A DNA stretch of 64,000 bases from Sphingobium cloacae. Lineage in GTDB: Bacteria > Pseudomonadota > Alphaproteobacteria > Sphingomonadales > Sphingomonadaceae. Both the position numbers and the translations under genes were made by a program. Below, piece after piece: positions 8,507 to 17,897 of this stretch. The stretch spans positions 3,661,001-3,725,000 of the forward strand of contig NZ_AP017655.1 of the NCBI RefSeq assembly GCF_002355855.1, given 5' to 3'. Below the pieces are notes generated by a model that saw nothing but the letters and a program-made list of their open reading frames with translations, did not search any database and was not told where the DNA came from. Every line of letters begins with the position of its first letter. Within the stretch, counting starts at the first letter, position 1.

Positions 8507-10825
8507 TTATTTCGCCTGCTCCGCCGCCTTCGGCTTGCCCCCTTTCCTGCCCTTTTTCGGGGCGGCGGGCGTGATTTCGAAGGCGAGGGCGTCGTCCTTC
8601 AGCCGGACATGGACCTCGCCGCCGTGGACGAGCTTGCCGAACAGCAGTTCCTCGGCCAGCGGCTGCTTGATCTTCTCCTGCATCAGGCGGCCCATCGGGC
8701 GCGCGCCGTAGAGCTTGTCATAGCCGCGCTTGGTGAGCCACGCCTTCGCATCGTCGTCCAGCGTGATGTGGACGTCGCGGTCGGCCAGTTGCAGTTCGAG
8801 CTGGAGCACGAACTTGTCGATGACGCGTGCGACGATCTCCGGCGGGAGGTAGCCGAAGGGCACCACCGCATCGAGGCGATTGCGGAACTCGGGGGTGAAG
8901 AGCTTCTTCACCGCATCCTCCTGCACATCCTCGCGGGTGAGTTCGCCGAAGCCGATGCTTTCCTTCGCCATGTCCGACGCACCGGCATTGGTGGTCATGA
9001 TGAGGATGGTGTTGCGGAAATCCACCGTCTTGCCGTGGTGATCGGTGAGGCGGCCATTGTCCATCACCTGCAACAGGATGTTGAACAGGTCGGGGTGCGC
9101 CTTCTCGATCTCGTCCAGCAGCAGGACGCTGTGCGGATTCTGGTCGACCGCATCGGTGAGCAGGCCGCCCTGATCGTAGCCGACATAGCCCGGAGGCGCG
9201 CCGATCAGGCGACTGACCGAGTGCCGCTCCATATATTCCGACATGTCGAAACGCTGGAGCGGGATGCCGAGCAGCGTCGCCAACTGGCGGGCCACCTCCG
9301 TCTTGCCGACGCCGGTGGGGCCGGAGAAGAGATAGTTGCCGATGGGTTTGTCCGGATCGCGCAGGCCCGCGCGGGACAGCTTGATCGCGGAGCTGAGCAC
9401 CTCGATCGCCTTGTCCTGGCCGAAGACGACCCGCTTGAGGTCGGTTTCCAGTGATCCGAGCACGGTCTTGTCGTCGCTCGACACCGTTTTGGGAGGGATG
9501 CGCGCCATGGTGGCGATGACCGCTTCGATCTCCTTGGGCGTGATGGTCTTCTTGCGCTTGGAGGGGACGACCAGCATCTGCATCGCGCCCACTTCATCGA
9601 TCACGTCGATGGCCTTGTCGGGCAGCTTGCGGTCGTTGATGTAACGCGCCGAAAGCTCCACCGCCGATTTGATCGCGTCGGGGGTGTATTTGACGTTGTG
9701 ATGCTCCTCGAAGGCGCTCCGCAGGCCAGCGAGAATCTTGATCGTGTCCTCGACCGTGGGTTCGTTGACGTCGATCTTCTGGAACCGGCGCAGCAGGGCG
9801 CGGTCCTTTTCGAAATGGTTGCGGAATTCCTTGTAGGTGGTCGATCCGATGCAGCGGATCGTGCCGCCCGACAGAGCGGGCTTCAGCAGGTTCGACGCAT
9901 CCATCGCCCCACCGCTGGTCGCGCCCGCGCCGATGACGGTGTGGATCTCGTCGATGAAGAGAACCGCGTGGGGCATCTTCTCCAGTTCGGTGACGACCGC
10001 TTTCAGCCGCTCCTCGAAATCGCCGCGATAGCGGGTGCCAGCCAGCAGCGCGCCCATGTCGAGCGAGTAGATCACCGCTTCCTTGAGCACGTCGGGCACT
10101 TCGCCCTCGACGATCTTGCGCGCCAGGCCTTCCGCGATGGCGGTCTTGCCGACGCCCGGATCGCCCACATAGAGCGGGTTGTTCTTCGACCGGCGGCAGA
10201 GGATCTGGATCGTCCGGTCGACTTCGGCCGCACGGCCGATCAGCGGGTCAACCTTGCCCCGCTCGGCCTTCTCGTTGAGATTGACGGTGAACTGCTCCAA
10301 GGCACTGTCCTTCTTGCCCTTGCCGTCCTGCGCCTTCTTTTCCTCTTCCTGCGGACCTTTGGTCTCGCGGGCTTCGGGCGCGGAGGTGCCCTTGCCGACA
10401 CCGTGGCTGATATAGCTCACCGCGTCGAGACGGCTCATATCCTGCTGCTGGAGGAAATAGACGGCATAGCTCTCGCGTTCCGAAAAGAGCGCGACGAGGA
10501 CGTTGGCGCCCGTCACCTCATCCTTGCCGGAGGACTGGACGTGCAGGATCGCGCGCTGGACGACGCGCTGGAAACCGCTGGTGGGCGAAGGGTCGGACTG
10601 GCCCTCCACCTTCAGGCTTTCGAGCTCATGGTCGAGATATTGGGTGACGGCGTCGCCCAGTTCGCCCAGTTCCACGCCGCAAGCCTGCATCACCTTCGAC
10701 GCATGTTCGTCGTCGATCAGGGCGAGCAGGAGATGTTCCAGCGTCGCATATTCATGATGACGCTCGGAAGCATGAGTCAGCGCGTTGTGCAGCGTGGTCT
10801 CAAGAGCGGGTGCGAAAGATGGCAT
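8507..10825 (-). CDS. clpA: ATP-dependent Clp protease ATP-binding subunit ClpA
   Basis: A 772-residue Hsp100 unfoldase that feeds substrates to ClpP. It has a Clp N domain (residues 1-~145), a first AAA+ module with Walker A GDPGVGKT and Walker B VLFIDEIH, a second with GPTGVGKT and VLLLDEIEKAHP, and a lysine/alanine-rich tail (APKKGRKGGKPK). There is no middle coiled-coil, which separates ClpA from ClpB. ATG 10825 (MPSFAPALETTLHNAL) is the family start; the frame extends 24 codons upstream without homology. clpS, often next to clpA, is not seen in the adjacent sequence. The gene has its own terminator. Confidence 0.96.
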   Translation of the reverse strand: MPSFAPALETTLHNALTHASERHHEYATLEHLLLALIDDEHASKVMQACGVELGELGDAVTQYLDHELESLKVEGQSDPSPTSGFQRVVQRAILHVQSSGKDEVTGANVLVALFSERESYAVYFLQQQDMSRLDAVSYISHGVGKGTSAPEARETKGPQEEEKKAQDGKGKKDSALEQFTVNLNEKAERGKVDPLIGRAAEVDRTIQILCRRSKNNPLYVGDPGVGKTAIAEGLARKIVEGEVPDVLKEAVIYSLDMGALLAGTRYRGDFEERLKAVVTELEKMPHAVLFIDEIHTVIGAGATSGGAMDASNLLKPALSGGTIRCIGSTTYKEFRNHFEKDRALLRRFQKIDVNEPTVEDTIKILAGLRSAFEEHHNVKYTPDAIKSAVELSARYINDRKLPDKAIDVIDEVGAMQMLVVPSKRKKTITPKEIEAVIATMARIPPKTVSSDDKTVLGSLETDLKRVVFGQDKAIEVLSSAIKLSRAGLRDPDKPIGNYLFSGPTGVGKTEVARQLATLLGIPLQRFDMSEYMERHSVSRLIGAPPGYVGYDQGGLLTDAVDQNPHSVLLLDEIEKAHPDLFNILLQVMDNGRLTDHHGKTVDFRNTILIMTTNAGASDMAKESIGFGELTREDVQEDAVKKLFTPEFRNRLDAVVPFGYLPPEIVARVIDKFVLQLELQLADRDVHITLDDDAKAWLTKRGYDKLYGARPMGRLMQEKIKQPLAEELLFGKLVHGGEVHVRLKDDALAFEITPAAPKKGRKGGKPKAAEQAK

Positions 10826-10981
10826 GTCTGTTCTACTCCTGGCCCCGAAGAGGGGCTGTGTTGAACCATATGTCGGCATTGCTCGACGGCGGATCAAGGT
10901 GCCTGCCCTGATCGCCGGAATTGCCAGACTGCCCGTGCCCGGTGAAGCCTTCGCTGAGGCCGCAAGGGGCGGGGCGCGGGT

Positions 10982-11179
10982 TCATCGCTTGAATAACGCC
11001 TCGGCGGTTGATCTATGGTTAACGGCGCTTTCAATCTTTGATCGGGTACGGACGATTTCGCCTTCCAGAGTGGCGATGCGCGCTTCCAGTTCGGCAAGGG
11101 ACAAGGGGTCCAGATCCTGTCGGATCAACTGGGCCAGCGGATCATCGGCCCTGCGCGGCAGATCGTCGTTCAAGTCCAT
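10982..11179 (-). CDS. DUF1192 family small protein
   Basis: A 65-residue protein (MDLNDDLPRRADDPLAQLI...) with a conserved acidic N-terminus and a short coiled coil (SLAELEARIATLEGEI). It matches the DUF1192 family of Alphaproteobacteria, of unknown function. The length is typical when ATG 11179 is used; GAAAGG lies upstream. It is divergent from the quinone oxidoreductase gene, with 94 bases between the starts, so the two may share a promoter region. Confidence 0.82.
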   Translation of the reverse strand: MDLNDDLPRRADDPLAQLIRQDLDPLSLAELEARIATLEGEIVRTRSKIESAVNHRSTAEALFKR

Positions 11180-11273
11180 GAAAGGCAATGTTGACCCGAT
11201 AGGGCAGTCTGTCAATAAGGGCGCAGACTTCACGCGTTATTTCCTTTTGACGCGGCGGGATGAAGGGGCGAGC

Positions 11274-12278
11274 ATGAACATCGACGGGGCAGTGCCGGCC
11301 GAAATGACGGCTATCGCCATTCCTGCGCCGGGAGGACCGGAAGCGCTGGTTCCCGAACGCCGCCCCGTGCCCGTCCCGGGGGAATCCGAAGTCCTGATCC
11401 GCGTGGCCGCCGCCGGCGTCAATCGCCCGGACGTGCTGCAACGGATGGGTAAATATCCCCCGCCGCCCGGAGCGTCCGATATTCCGGGACTGGAAGTGTC
11501 AGGCACCATCGTGGCGGCAGGATCGGAATCGCGAGCGGTGGTGGGGCAGCGTGTCTGTGCGCTGCTGCCGGGCGGAGGCTATGCCGAATATGCGGTCGCG
11601 CCTGCGGGGCAATACCTGCCGGTGCCGGACGGCTATGACATCGTCGAGGCGGCTGCCCTGCCGGAAACGCTCTTCACCGTTTGGACCAATCTTTTCGAGC
11701 GCGCCTATGTGGTCGAAGGCGACACGGTGCTGGTGCATGGCGGGACCAGCGGCATCGGCACCATGGCGATCACGCTCTGCCGCCTGTTCGGTATCGTCGT
11801 CATCGTGACCTGCGGGAGCGATGAGAAATGCGAGCAGGCGCGGCAATGGGGCGCGGATCATGCCGTCAACTATCGCACGCAGGATTTCGTGGCGGAGGTT
11901 AGGCGCATCACTGGCGGGCAGGGCTGTCAGGCCGTGCTGGACATGGTGGGCGGGGATTATGTGCCGCGCAATATCGAATGCATGGCGGAAGACGGGCGGC
12001 ATGTGTCGATCGCCGTGCTGGGGGGACCGAAAAGCACGCTATTCCTGCCCACGATCATGGCGAAGCGGTTGACGTTGACCGGATCGACGCTGCGCAGCCG
12101 ACCGGTTTCGTTCAAGACCCTGGTGGCGGAAGAGTTGATGCGTGTCGTGTGGCCGATGGTCGCGGAGGGCCGGCTGAGGCCGGCGATGGACCGGCGCTTT
12201 CCCTTGGCGGAAGCGGCGCATGCGCATGCGCGGATGGACGCAGGCCAGCATTTCGGAAAGATCGTTCTCACCGTCTGA
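11274..12278 (+). CDS. NAD(P)H quinone oxidoreductase, PIG3-like zinc-free MDR family
   Basis: A 334-residue medium-chain dehydrogenase/reductase. GVNRPDVLQRMG, the TP53I3/PIG3 and QOR signature, is near residue 45. The Rossmann NADPH-binding segment VLVHGGTSGIGTMAI is near residue 145. No structural-zinc cysteine cluster is visible, in line with the quinone reductase branch. It probably reduces quinones or other alpha,beta-unsaturated carbonyls using NADPH. ATG 11274 was chosen since TMNIDGAVPAEMTAIAI begins there; an open frame extends far upstream across the DUF1192 gene but has no coding character. Confidence 0.9.
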   Translation: MNIDGAVPAEMTAIAIPAPGGPEALVPERRPVPVPGESEVLIRVAAAGVNRPDVLQRMGKYPPPPGASDIPGLEVSGTIVAAGSESRAVVGQRVCALLPGGGYAEYAVAPAGQYLPVPDGYDIVEAAALPETLFTVWTNLFERAYVVEGDTVLVHGGTSGIGTMAITLCRLFGIVVIVTCGSDEKCEQARQWGADHAVNYRTQDFVAEVRRITGGQGCQAVLDMVGGDYVPRNIECMAEDGRHVSIAVLGGPKSTLFLPTIMAKRLTLTGSTLRSRPVSFKTLVAEELMRVVWPMVAEGRLRPAMDRRFPLAEAAHAHARMDAGQHFGKIVLTV

Positions 12279-12379
12279 TCCGGCCCTGAAGACGCATTTC
12301 CGTAACATTCGGCGCGGATTTGTAACATTGGGACGCTAAGGCCCGGTTCCGAGGACAACAGCCTTGGGGACAGACTGTG

Positions 12380-13246
12380 ATGGACGCCGTTACGCGCCTG
12401 CCTTTCCTTGCGGACCTGGAAGAGGGTCTGACGCAGGAACCGTATTTTCCCGAGCGGCACGGCCATGGACGCCGCCGTTATCGCACCATCTGGATTTCCG
12501 ACATCCATCTGGGCACGCGCGGCTGCAACGCGAAGATGCTGATCGATTTCCTCGACAACGTCGACAGCGATACGATGTATCTGGTGGGCGACATCATCGA
12601 CGGCTGGCGCCTCAAGAAGCGTTTCTACTGGCCCGCGAGCCATAATGACGTGGTCTGGCGCGTGATGAAGCGGGCCAAGCGCGGGACCCGTGTCGTCTAT
12701 ATTCCCGGCAATCATGACGAGATGTTCCGCCAGTTCACCGGCCTCAACTTCGGCGGCGTGGAGATCAGGCGCAAGGCGATCCACGACACCGCCGATGGAC
12801 GCAAGCTGCTGGTCCTGCACGGCGACGAGTTCGATACGATCATGCTGGCCCATCGCTGGCTGGCCTTCGTGGGGGACGCCGCCTACACTATGCTCATGCG
12901 CCTCAACGTCGTCGTGAACGCGGTGCGGCAGCGGATGGGCCTTCCTTATTGGTCGCTGTCGAAGATGGCGAAGCACAAGGTCAAGAACGCCGTGTCCTTC
13001 ATCTCCCGTTTCGAGGAGGTGGTGGCGCATGAAGCGGGCGCGCGCGGCGTGGACGGGGTCGTATGCGGCCATATCCACAATGCCGAAATGCGCGAGATCG
13101 GCGGCATCCAATATTATAATGACGGCGACTGGGTGGAAGGCTGCACGGCGCTGGTGGAGCATTTCGACGGGCGAATGGAGATACTCCATTGGGCGGACGA
13201 GATCGCGGCGCGCAACATGCGCGAGCAGACGCGCATAGCGGCGTGA
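12380..13246 (+). CDS. LpxH-like metallophosphoesterase (UDP-2,3-diacylglucosamine diphosphatase family)
   Basis: A 288-residue calcineurin-like phosphoesterase. All five metal-binding blocks are present: SDIHLG (residue ~40), VGDIIDGW (~68), PGNHDEM (~112), LHGDEFD (~150) and CGHIHNAE (~228). The pattern matches the LpxH/UDP-2,3-diacylglucosamine hydrolase-like family. The protein is longer than LpxH (about 240 residues), and alphaproteobacteria normally use LpxI for this lipid A step, so the substrate is open. The glycosyltransferase gene starts 11 bases downstream; this pair suggests a shared role in envelope glycolipid synthesis. The start may be ATG 12380 or the adjoining GTG 12377. Confidence 0.85.
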   Translation: MDAVTRLPFLADLEEGLTQEPYFPERHGHGRRRYRTIWISDIHLGTRGCNAKMLIDFLDNVDSDTMYLVGDIIDGWRLKKRFYWPASHNDVVWRVMKRAKRGTRVVYIPGNHDEMFRQFTGLNFGGVEIRRKAIHDTADGRKLLVLHGDEFDTIMLAHRWLAFVGDAAYTMLMRLNVVVNAVRQRMGLPYWSLSKMAKHKVKNAVSFISRFEEVVAHEAGARGVDGVVCGHIHNAEMREIGGIQYYNDGDWVEGCTALVEHFDGRMEILHWADEIAARNMREQTRIAA

Positions 13247-13257
13247 CGGATCGGGCC

Positions 13258-14286
13258 ATGCGCATCGCCATCATCACCGACGCCTGGCTGCCGCAGGTGA
13301 ACGGCGTGGTCCGGACGCTCCAGATGATGCAGTCGCAACTTCTGGGAAAAGGGCATGTCGTCAAGATCGTGTCGCCCGATCTTTACGGGTCCATTCCCTG
13401 CCCGACCTATCCCGAAATCCGTCTGGCGCTGGTGCGATCCACCGTGATCGGCCAGGCCATCGCGGCGTTCCGGCCCGACGCGGTGCATCTGGCGACGGAG
13501 GGACCGCTCTGCCTTGCCGCGCGGCGCTGGTGCCTGCGGAATGGAGTGCCGTTCACCACCGCCTATCATACTCATTTCCCGGAATATGTGGCGCGGCGTA
13601 CCGGCCTGCCCGCGGGGTGGTTCTGGCGCTATATCCGCTGGTTCCATGGCCCGGCCCAGGCCGTGCTGGTGTCCACGCGGTCCGTTCGGCGGCAGCTTCG
13701 CGCGCATGGCGTCGCGCAGGTGCGGCCATGGGGACGGGGGGTGGACCTGGCCGCCTTCACGCCGCAGGCGACGCCGCCCGCATGGTTCGCGGCGCTGCCC
13801 CGGCCGATCCAGCTTTATGTGGGCCGCGTCGCGGTCGAGAAGAATCTGGAGGCTTTCCTTTCCAGCAGCCATCCGGGAAGCAAGGTCGTCGTCGGGGACG
13901 GACCCGCGCGGCCGATGCTGGAGCGGGCCTATCCGCAGGCGCATTTCCCGGGCGCGATGTTCGGGGAGGCGCTGGCGGGCGCCTATGCGGGCGCGGATGT
14001 CTTCGTCTTTCCCAGCCGGACCGACACCTTCGGCCTTGTCATGATCGAGGCGCTGGCCTGCGGGACGCCCGTCGCGGCCTATCCGGTTTCGGGGCCGGTC
14101 GACATCGTGACCTGCGCAACGGGTGCGCTGGCGGAGAATCTGGACGATGCCATCGCCGCCGCCTTGCGATGCGACAGGGACGTGTGCGCGGCCCAGGGCC
14201 AGACATTCACGTGGGAAAACAGCGCGGAAGATTTCCTGTCGGGTCTGCACCCCATTGGCCGCGAAAGGCTCGATGGCGTCGCCTGA
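13258..14286 (+). CDS. Glycosyltransferase family 4 (GT-B) protein
   Basis: A 342-residue retaining GT-B glycosyltransferase. The N-terminal domain starts MRIAIITDAWLPQVNGVVRTL, as in MgtA/PimB-like alpha-mannosyltransferases and sulfoquinovosyl transferases. The donor-binding domain has LYVGRVAVEKNLEAFL and the E-x7-E block SRTDTFGLVMIEALACG. It probably transfers a hexose or glucuronic acid from a nucleotide sugar to a diacylglycerol or sphingolipid acceptor, which would suit a sphingomonad that makes glycosphingolipids; that acceptor is an inference. It is cotranscribed with the upstream phosphoesterase. Confidence 0.88.
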   Translation: MRIAIITDAWLPQVNGVVRTLQMMQSQLLGKGHVVKIVSPDLYGSIPCPTYPEIRLALVRSTVIGQAIAAFRPDAVHLATEGPLCLAARRWCLRNGVPFTTAYHTHFPEYVARRTGLPAGWFWRYIRWFHGPAQAVLVSTRSVRRQLRAHGVAQVRPWGRGVDLAAFTPQATPPAWFAALPRPIQLYVGRVAVEKNLEAFLSSSHPGSKVVVGDGPARPMLERAYPQAHFPGAMFGEALAGAYAGADVFVFPSRTDTFGLVMIEALACGTPVAAYPVSGPVDIVTCATGALAENLDDAIAAALRCDRDVCAAQGQTFTWENSAEDFLSGLHPIGRERLDGVA

Positions 14287-14335
14287 CGCTTTTTCTTGCC
14301 GAGAAGGGCGGGATCGATTATCTCCGGGCTGTCAT

Positions 14336-14369
14336 GGCCGCCCTGCTTGGGCGGCCCTTATTGTTTTTA
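14336..14369 (+). terminator. Probable terminator after the glycosyltransferase gene
   Basis: A 7-bp perfect stem (GGCCGCC / GGCGGCC, loop CTGCTTG) followed by an interrupted T-rich tail (CTTATTGTTTTT). It is 50 bases after the stop codon and just upstream of trcR. Confidence 0.65.
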
Positions 14370-14385
14370 CGTGGAGAACATTCCC

Positions 14386-15084
14386 GTGTCCCAGCCCCTC
14401 ATGCCCCACGCGACCGCCAGCTGGCTTGTAGACAATACGGCGCTGAGCTTCGATCAGATCGCGGAATTCTGCGGGCTGCATATCCTGGAAGTGCAGGCCA
14501 TCGCCGACGATACCGCCGGCACCAAATATACCGGCCGCGATCCGGTCCGCGCCCATGAAATCACGATGGAGGAAATCCACAAGGGCGAAGCGAACCCGGA
14601 TTACCGCCTCAAGATGCTGAAAGGGCCTGAGCCCGTGCGCCGGACCAAGGGGCCGCGCTACACGCCGGTTTCCAAGCGTCAGGACAAGCCCGACGGCATC
14701 GCCTGGATCTTGCGCAACCATCCGGAAATCTCGGACGGCGCGATCGGCAAGCTGATCGGCACCACGCGGACCACGATCGCGGCGATCCGCGACCGGACCC
14801 ACTGGAACATATCGAACATCGTGTCCAAGGACCCGGTGACGCTGGGCCTGTGCTCGCAGCGGGAGCTGGACGCGCTGGTGGCCAAGGCGGCGAAGAAGGC
14901 GGGCATCGAAGCGCCCGCCGATTCGCGCCTGGACGGCGACCGCGAGGCGCTGATCGAGGAATTGCGGCGGGAACGCGATGACGCGGCGCGCCGGGCGGAG
15001 GAGGCTTTGAACAGCCAGTCGGAACTGATTTCCGACGTGGCCAAGGTGCTTGACCCCTTCAGCGACAATAAGGGCCATGTCTGA
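14386..15084 (+). CDS. trcR: Cell-cycle transcriptional regulator TrcR (DUF1013)
   Basis: A 232-residue DUF1013 protein. Helix-turn-helix-like segments are visible at TALSFDQIAEFCGLHILEVQAIAD (split here: TALSFDQIAEF, then CGLHILEVQA) and in GAIGKLIGTTRTTIAAIR. The C-terminus is a charged coiled coil (EELRRERDDAARRAEEA). The Sinorhizobium/Brucella/Rickettsia homologue TrcR is reported to bind RNA polymerase and cell-cycle promoters. The GTG at 14386 (MSQPLMPHAT) is preferred, with GGAGAA upstream; ATG 14401 is the alternative. Confidence 0.87.
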   Translation: MSQPLMPHATASWLVDNTALSFDQIAEFCGLHILEVQAIADDTAGTKYTGRDPVRAHEITMEEIHKGEANPDYRLKMLKGPEPVRRTKGPRYTPVSKRQDKPDGIAWILRNHPEISDGAIGKLIGTTRTTIAAIRDRTHWNISNIVSKDPVTLGLCSQRELDALVAKAAKKAGIEAPADSRLDGDREALIEELRRERDDAARRAEEALNSQSELISDVAKVLDPFSDNKGHV

Positions 15085-15148
15085 TGCCGTAGCGGCATGG
15101 GATTCCATGAAGGAATCATAGAGGCGATGCGCTTTTGAAACGGGGGCC

Positions 15149-15172
15149 GGGCCGCGAGGGCAGCGCGGCCCC
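15149..15172 (+). terminator. Stem-loop downstream of trcR
   Basis: An 8-bp stem GGGCCGCG / CGCGGCCC with a 7-base loop, 65 bases after the trcR stop. The downstream tract is only moderately T-rich (CTTGTCGTTGCTTT), so termination is likely but not certain. Confidence 0.55.
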
Positions 15173-15180
15173 TTGTCGTT

Positions 15181-15200
15181 GCTTTACGCTTGCGTAAAGC
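15181..15200 (+). promoter_or_regulatory. Operator-like palindrome upstream of the acyl-CoA ligase gene
   Basis: The sequence GCTTTACGC-TT-GCGTAAAGC is a perfect 9-bp inverted repeat with a 2-base centre, ending 26 bases before the ATG of the acyl-CoA ligase. It has no T tail and is too short-looped for a terminator, so a dimeric repressor or activator site is likely. TTTACG/CGTAAA half-sites resemble MerR-type (LiuR-like) sites of fatty-acid and branched-chain catabolism regulators; that link is an inference from memory of the motif. Confidence 0.6.
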
Positions 15201-15225
15201 AGGGGTGGTCCATACATTCCCTTTC

Positions 15226-16926
15226 ATGGACAAGAACGAGACCATCTGGCGAGAGCGCTACAACCATCCGACCCCGTGGGACCAGCAGTTCGCGCCCATG
15301 TCGATGGTCGAGATGTTCGAGCAAAGCGCGCAGGCCCATCCCCAGGCGCCGCTGATCGACTTTTACGGTCGTATCTATTCCTATGCCATGGTGCGCGACG
15401 GCGCGCGGCGGGTCGCCTGCGGCCTGATGCGGATGGGCGTCAAGAAGGGGGACCGGGTCGGTCTCTATCTGCCCAATGTGCCGCATTATGTCGCCGCTTA
15501 TTACGGGATCATGATGGCGGGGGCGACGGTGGTGAATTATTCGCCGCTCTACACCGCCGCCGAGTTGGAGCATCAGGTCGAGGACAGCGGCACGACCATC
15601 CTGTTCACCCTGTCGGCCAACGCGCTGCTGCCCACGGCTCTGGAAGTGCTGGACAACAGCAGCCTCCAGAGGTTGATCGTCGGATCGGTGGCGGGGGCGC
15701 TGCCGCCCGTCAAATCCCTGCTCTTCCGCCTGTTCAAGCGGAGCGAGACGGCGGCGCGGCCCCATGATCCGCGCGTCACGACCTTTTCCAGCCTGATCGA
15801 CAATGACGGGGATTGCCCCGCCGCTGACATCGATGCCGAGCAGGACATTGCCCTGCTGCAATATACGGGCGGCACCACGGGCCAGCCCAAGGGCGCGATG
15901 CTGACGCACCAGAACCTGACCGCCAATGCGCGGCAGGTGCAGATGATCGATCCCCTGCCGGGCGCGGTGGACCGGATCATCGGCGTGCTGCCCTTCTTCC
16001 ATGTCTTCGCCAATACCTGCGCGCTCAACCGCACGGTGCTGAACGGCGGCGAGATCGTGATGCTGCCGCGTTTCGACGGCACGCAGGTGCTGGCCGCGAT
16101 CCAGCGGACCAAGGCCACGGCGCTGCCCGGCGTGCCGACCATGTATCAGGCGCTGCTGGACAATCCGGCGACGCCGAATATCGATTTTTCTTCCCTGCGC
16201 CTCTGCATTTCCGGCGGCGCGCCATTGCCGCTGGAGATCAAGGAACGGTTCGAGGCGATGACCGGCGCGAAGGTGGTGGAGGGCTATGGCCTGACCGAAA
16301 GCAGCCCGGTCGTGTGCGTCAATCCCTATGAGGGCCTGAACAAGAGCGGCACGGTGGGCCAGCCCGTCCCCGGCACCCGCGTGCGCGTGGTGGACCGCGA
16401 GGACCCGATGAAGGAAGCCGCGCCCGGCGTGCCGGGCGAACTGACCTTCGCGGGGCCGCAGGTCATGAAGGGTTATTGGCAGCGGCCCGACGCCGACAGC
16501 GAGGTCTTCGTCGGCGAGTGGCTGCGCACGGGCGATGTCGGCTTCATCGACGAGGACGGTTATGTGAAGATCGTCGACCGGTTGAAGGACATGATCGCCG
16601 TGGGCGGCTTCAAGGTCTTTCCGAGCCAGGTCGAAGCGGTGCTGTATCACCATCCCGCGGTCAAGGAGGCGCTGGTGATCGGCATCCCCGACGCCTATCG
16701 CGGGGAATGCCCCAAGGCCTTCGTATCCTTGCAGGAAGGCGCCGCGATCAGCGGGGAGGCGCTCAAGGACTGGCTCAATCCGCAACTGGGCAAGCATGAG
16801 CGGGTCTGCGCGGTGGAAGTGCGCGACAGCCTGCCCAAGACGCTGGTCGGCAAACTGTCCCGCAAGGAACTGGTGGCCGAGGAAAAGGCGAGGGCGGACG
16901 CGCTGAAGGCTGGAAGCGCCGCCTGA
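15226..16926 (+). CDS. Long-chain fatty acid--CoA ligase
   Basis: A 566-residue adenylate-forming enzyme of the ANL superfamily. It activates fatty acids to acyl-CoA through an acyl-AMP intermediate. Motifs: the P-loop-like [16 protein letters not shown] (A3, residue ~213), [11 protein letters not shown] (A5, ~365), [24 protein letters not shown] (A7/A8, in two blocks [14 protein letters not shown] and VDRLKDMI, ~430-455) and the catalytic lysine in [14 protein letters not shown] near the C-terminus. The length fits FadD. It stands alone downstream of a palindrome that may control it. An in-frame upstream start at 15190 would run through the palindrome and is less likely. Confidence 0.92.
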   Translation: MDKNETIWRERYNHPTPWDQQFAPMSMVEMFEQSAQAHPQAPLIDFYGRIYSYAMVRDGARRVACGLMRMGVKKGDRVGLYLPNVPHYVAAYYGIMMAGATVVNYSPLYTAAELEHQVEDSGTTILFTLSANALLPTALEVLDNSSLQRLIVGSVAGALPPVKSLLFRLFKRSETAARPHDPRVTTFSSLIDNDGDCPAADIDAEQDIALLQYTGGTTGQPKGAMLTHQNLTANARQVQMIDPLPGAVDRIIGVLPFFHVFANTCALNRTVLNGGEIVMLPRFDGTQVLAAIQRTKATALPGVPTMYQALLDNPATPNIDFSSLRLCISGGAPLPLEIKERFEAMTGAKVVEGYGLTESSPVVCVNPYEGLNKSGTVGQPVPGTRVRVVDREDPMKEAAPGVPGELTFAGPQVMKGYWQRPDADSEVFVGEWLRTGDVGFIDEDGYVKIVDRLKDMIAVGGFKVFPSQVEAVLYHHPAVKEALVIGIPDAYRGECPKAFVSLQEGAAISGEALKDWLNPQLGKHERVCAVEVRDSLPKTLVGKLSRKELVAEEKARADALKAGSAA

Positions 16927-16969
16927 GATTCCCTATCTCTGCGTCCCATTCAGAATAAGGACGCGGATC

Positions 16970-17503
16970 ATGGTCGATGAAGTCGCCACGCTGGCGGGCG
17001 GTTGTTTCTGGTGCACCGAAGCGGTCTACCAGAATCTGAAAGGCGTGAAGGCCGTGGAAAGCGGCTATATCGGCGGCACCGTGCCCGACCCGACCTATGA
17101 ACAGGTCTGTTCGGGCGCGACCGGACATGCCGAGGCGATCCGCATCACCTACGATCCGGCGGTGATTTCCTATGCCGACCTGCTCGACATCTTCTTCGCG
17201 ACGCATGATCCGACGACGCTGAACCGACAGGGCAACGATGTCGGGACGCAGTATCGATCCGCCATCTTCCCCCGGTCGGCGGAGCAGGAAGCGCAGGCGC
17301 GGGCCGGTATCGAACGCGCCCAGACCGACCGGTCCAGCCCCGTCGTCACGACCATCGAACCCGATGCGCCATGGTATCGGGCGGAGGATTACCACCAGAA
17401 ATATTGGGACAGGATGGGCGACCGCAACCCCTATTGCATGGCGGTCATTCCGCCCAAGCTGGCGAAGCTGCGCAAGGGATTTGCCGAACGCATCGACGCC
17501 TGA
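16970..17503 (+). CDS. msrA: Peptide-methionine (S)-S-oxide reductase
   Basis: A 177-residue MsrA that repairs methionine-S-sulfoxide. The catalytic GCFWCTEA motif is at residues ~11-18, followed by [18 protein letters not shown] (substrate pocket and second cysteine) and YHQKYWDR. There is a 43-base gap after the acyl-CoA ligase gene; GAATAAGGACG precedes the ATG. No MsrB is adjacent. Confidence 0.94.
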   Translation: MVDEVATLAGGCFWCTEAVYQNLKGVKAVESGYIGGTVPDPTYEQVCSGATGHAEAIRITYDPAVISYADLLDIFFATHDPTTLNRQGNDVGTQYRSAIFPRSAEQEAQARAGIERAQTDRSSPVVTTIEPDAPWYRAEDYHQKYWDRMGDRNPYCMAVIPPKLAKLRKGFAERIDA

Positions 17504-17583
17504 TTTGTCCGTGACGGCGATTTTGCCGTGACAGGCGCGGCGCTTTGCCTGCTATGCTGTGGGCGGGACCGCAAGGGGACGGA

Positions 17584-17850
17584 ATGATGAAGGCCACGCC
17601 GATCTGGATCGCGCTGCCTGCCCTGCTGCTGTTGCCGGGCTGCGTGGCGAAGACGGCGCTCGACGTGGCGACGCTGCCCGTGCGGGCCGGGTCGCAGGCC
17701 GTCGACTGGAGCACGACCAGCCGGGAAGAGGCCGACAGGAATTATGGCCGCAAGATGCGCAAGCAGGAAGCGCGCGAGGCGCGGGAACGGCAGAAGGCGG
17801 AGAAACAGCGCAGGCGGGAATGCCGCAAGGCGGGTTATGGCAACTGTTAG
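17584..17850 (+). CDS. Small lipoprotein with charged C-terminus
   Basis: An 88-residue protein with a lipoprotein signal (MMKATPIWIALPALLLLPGC, lipobox LLPGC), so it is probably membrane-anchored in the periplasm. The mature part starts VAKTALDVATLPVRAGSQ and then becomes a highly basic/acidic helix rich in R, K and E (KMRKQEAREARERQKAEK). Similar short lipoproteins occur in sphingomonads; function unknown. ATG 17584 is preferred over upstream in-frame starts because the signal peptide begins there. Confidence 0.75.
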   Translation: MMKATPIWIALPALLLLPGCVAKTALDVATLPVRAGSQAVDWSTTSREEADRNYGRKMRKQEAREARERQKAEKQRRRECRKAGYGNC

Positions 17851-17897
17851 GTGAAACCACTTAATAATAAGATCATCTTTACAAACTGCGGCAGCGA

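Noticed and set aside
8426..10864. Two long plus-strand frames (342 and 388 codons) opposite clpA.
   Set aside because: Both mirror clpA; no family pattern, and codon bias is that of the complementary strand.
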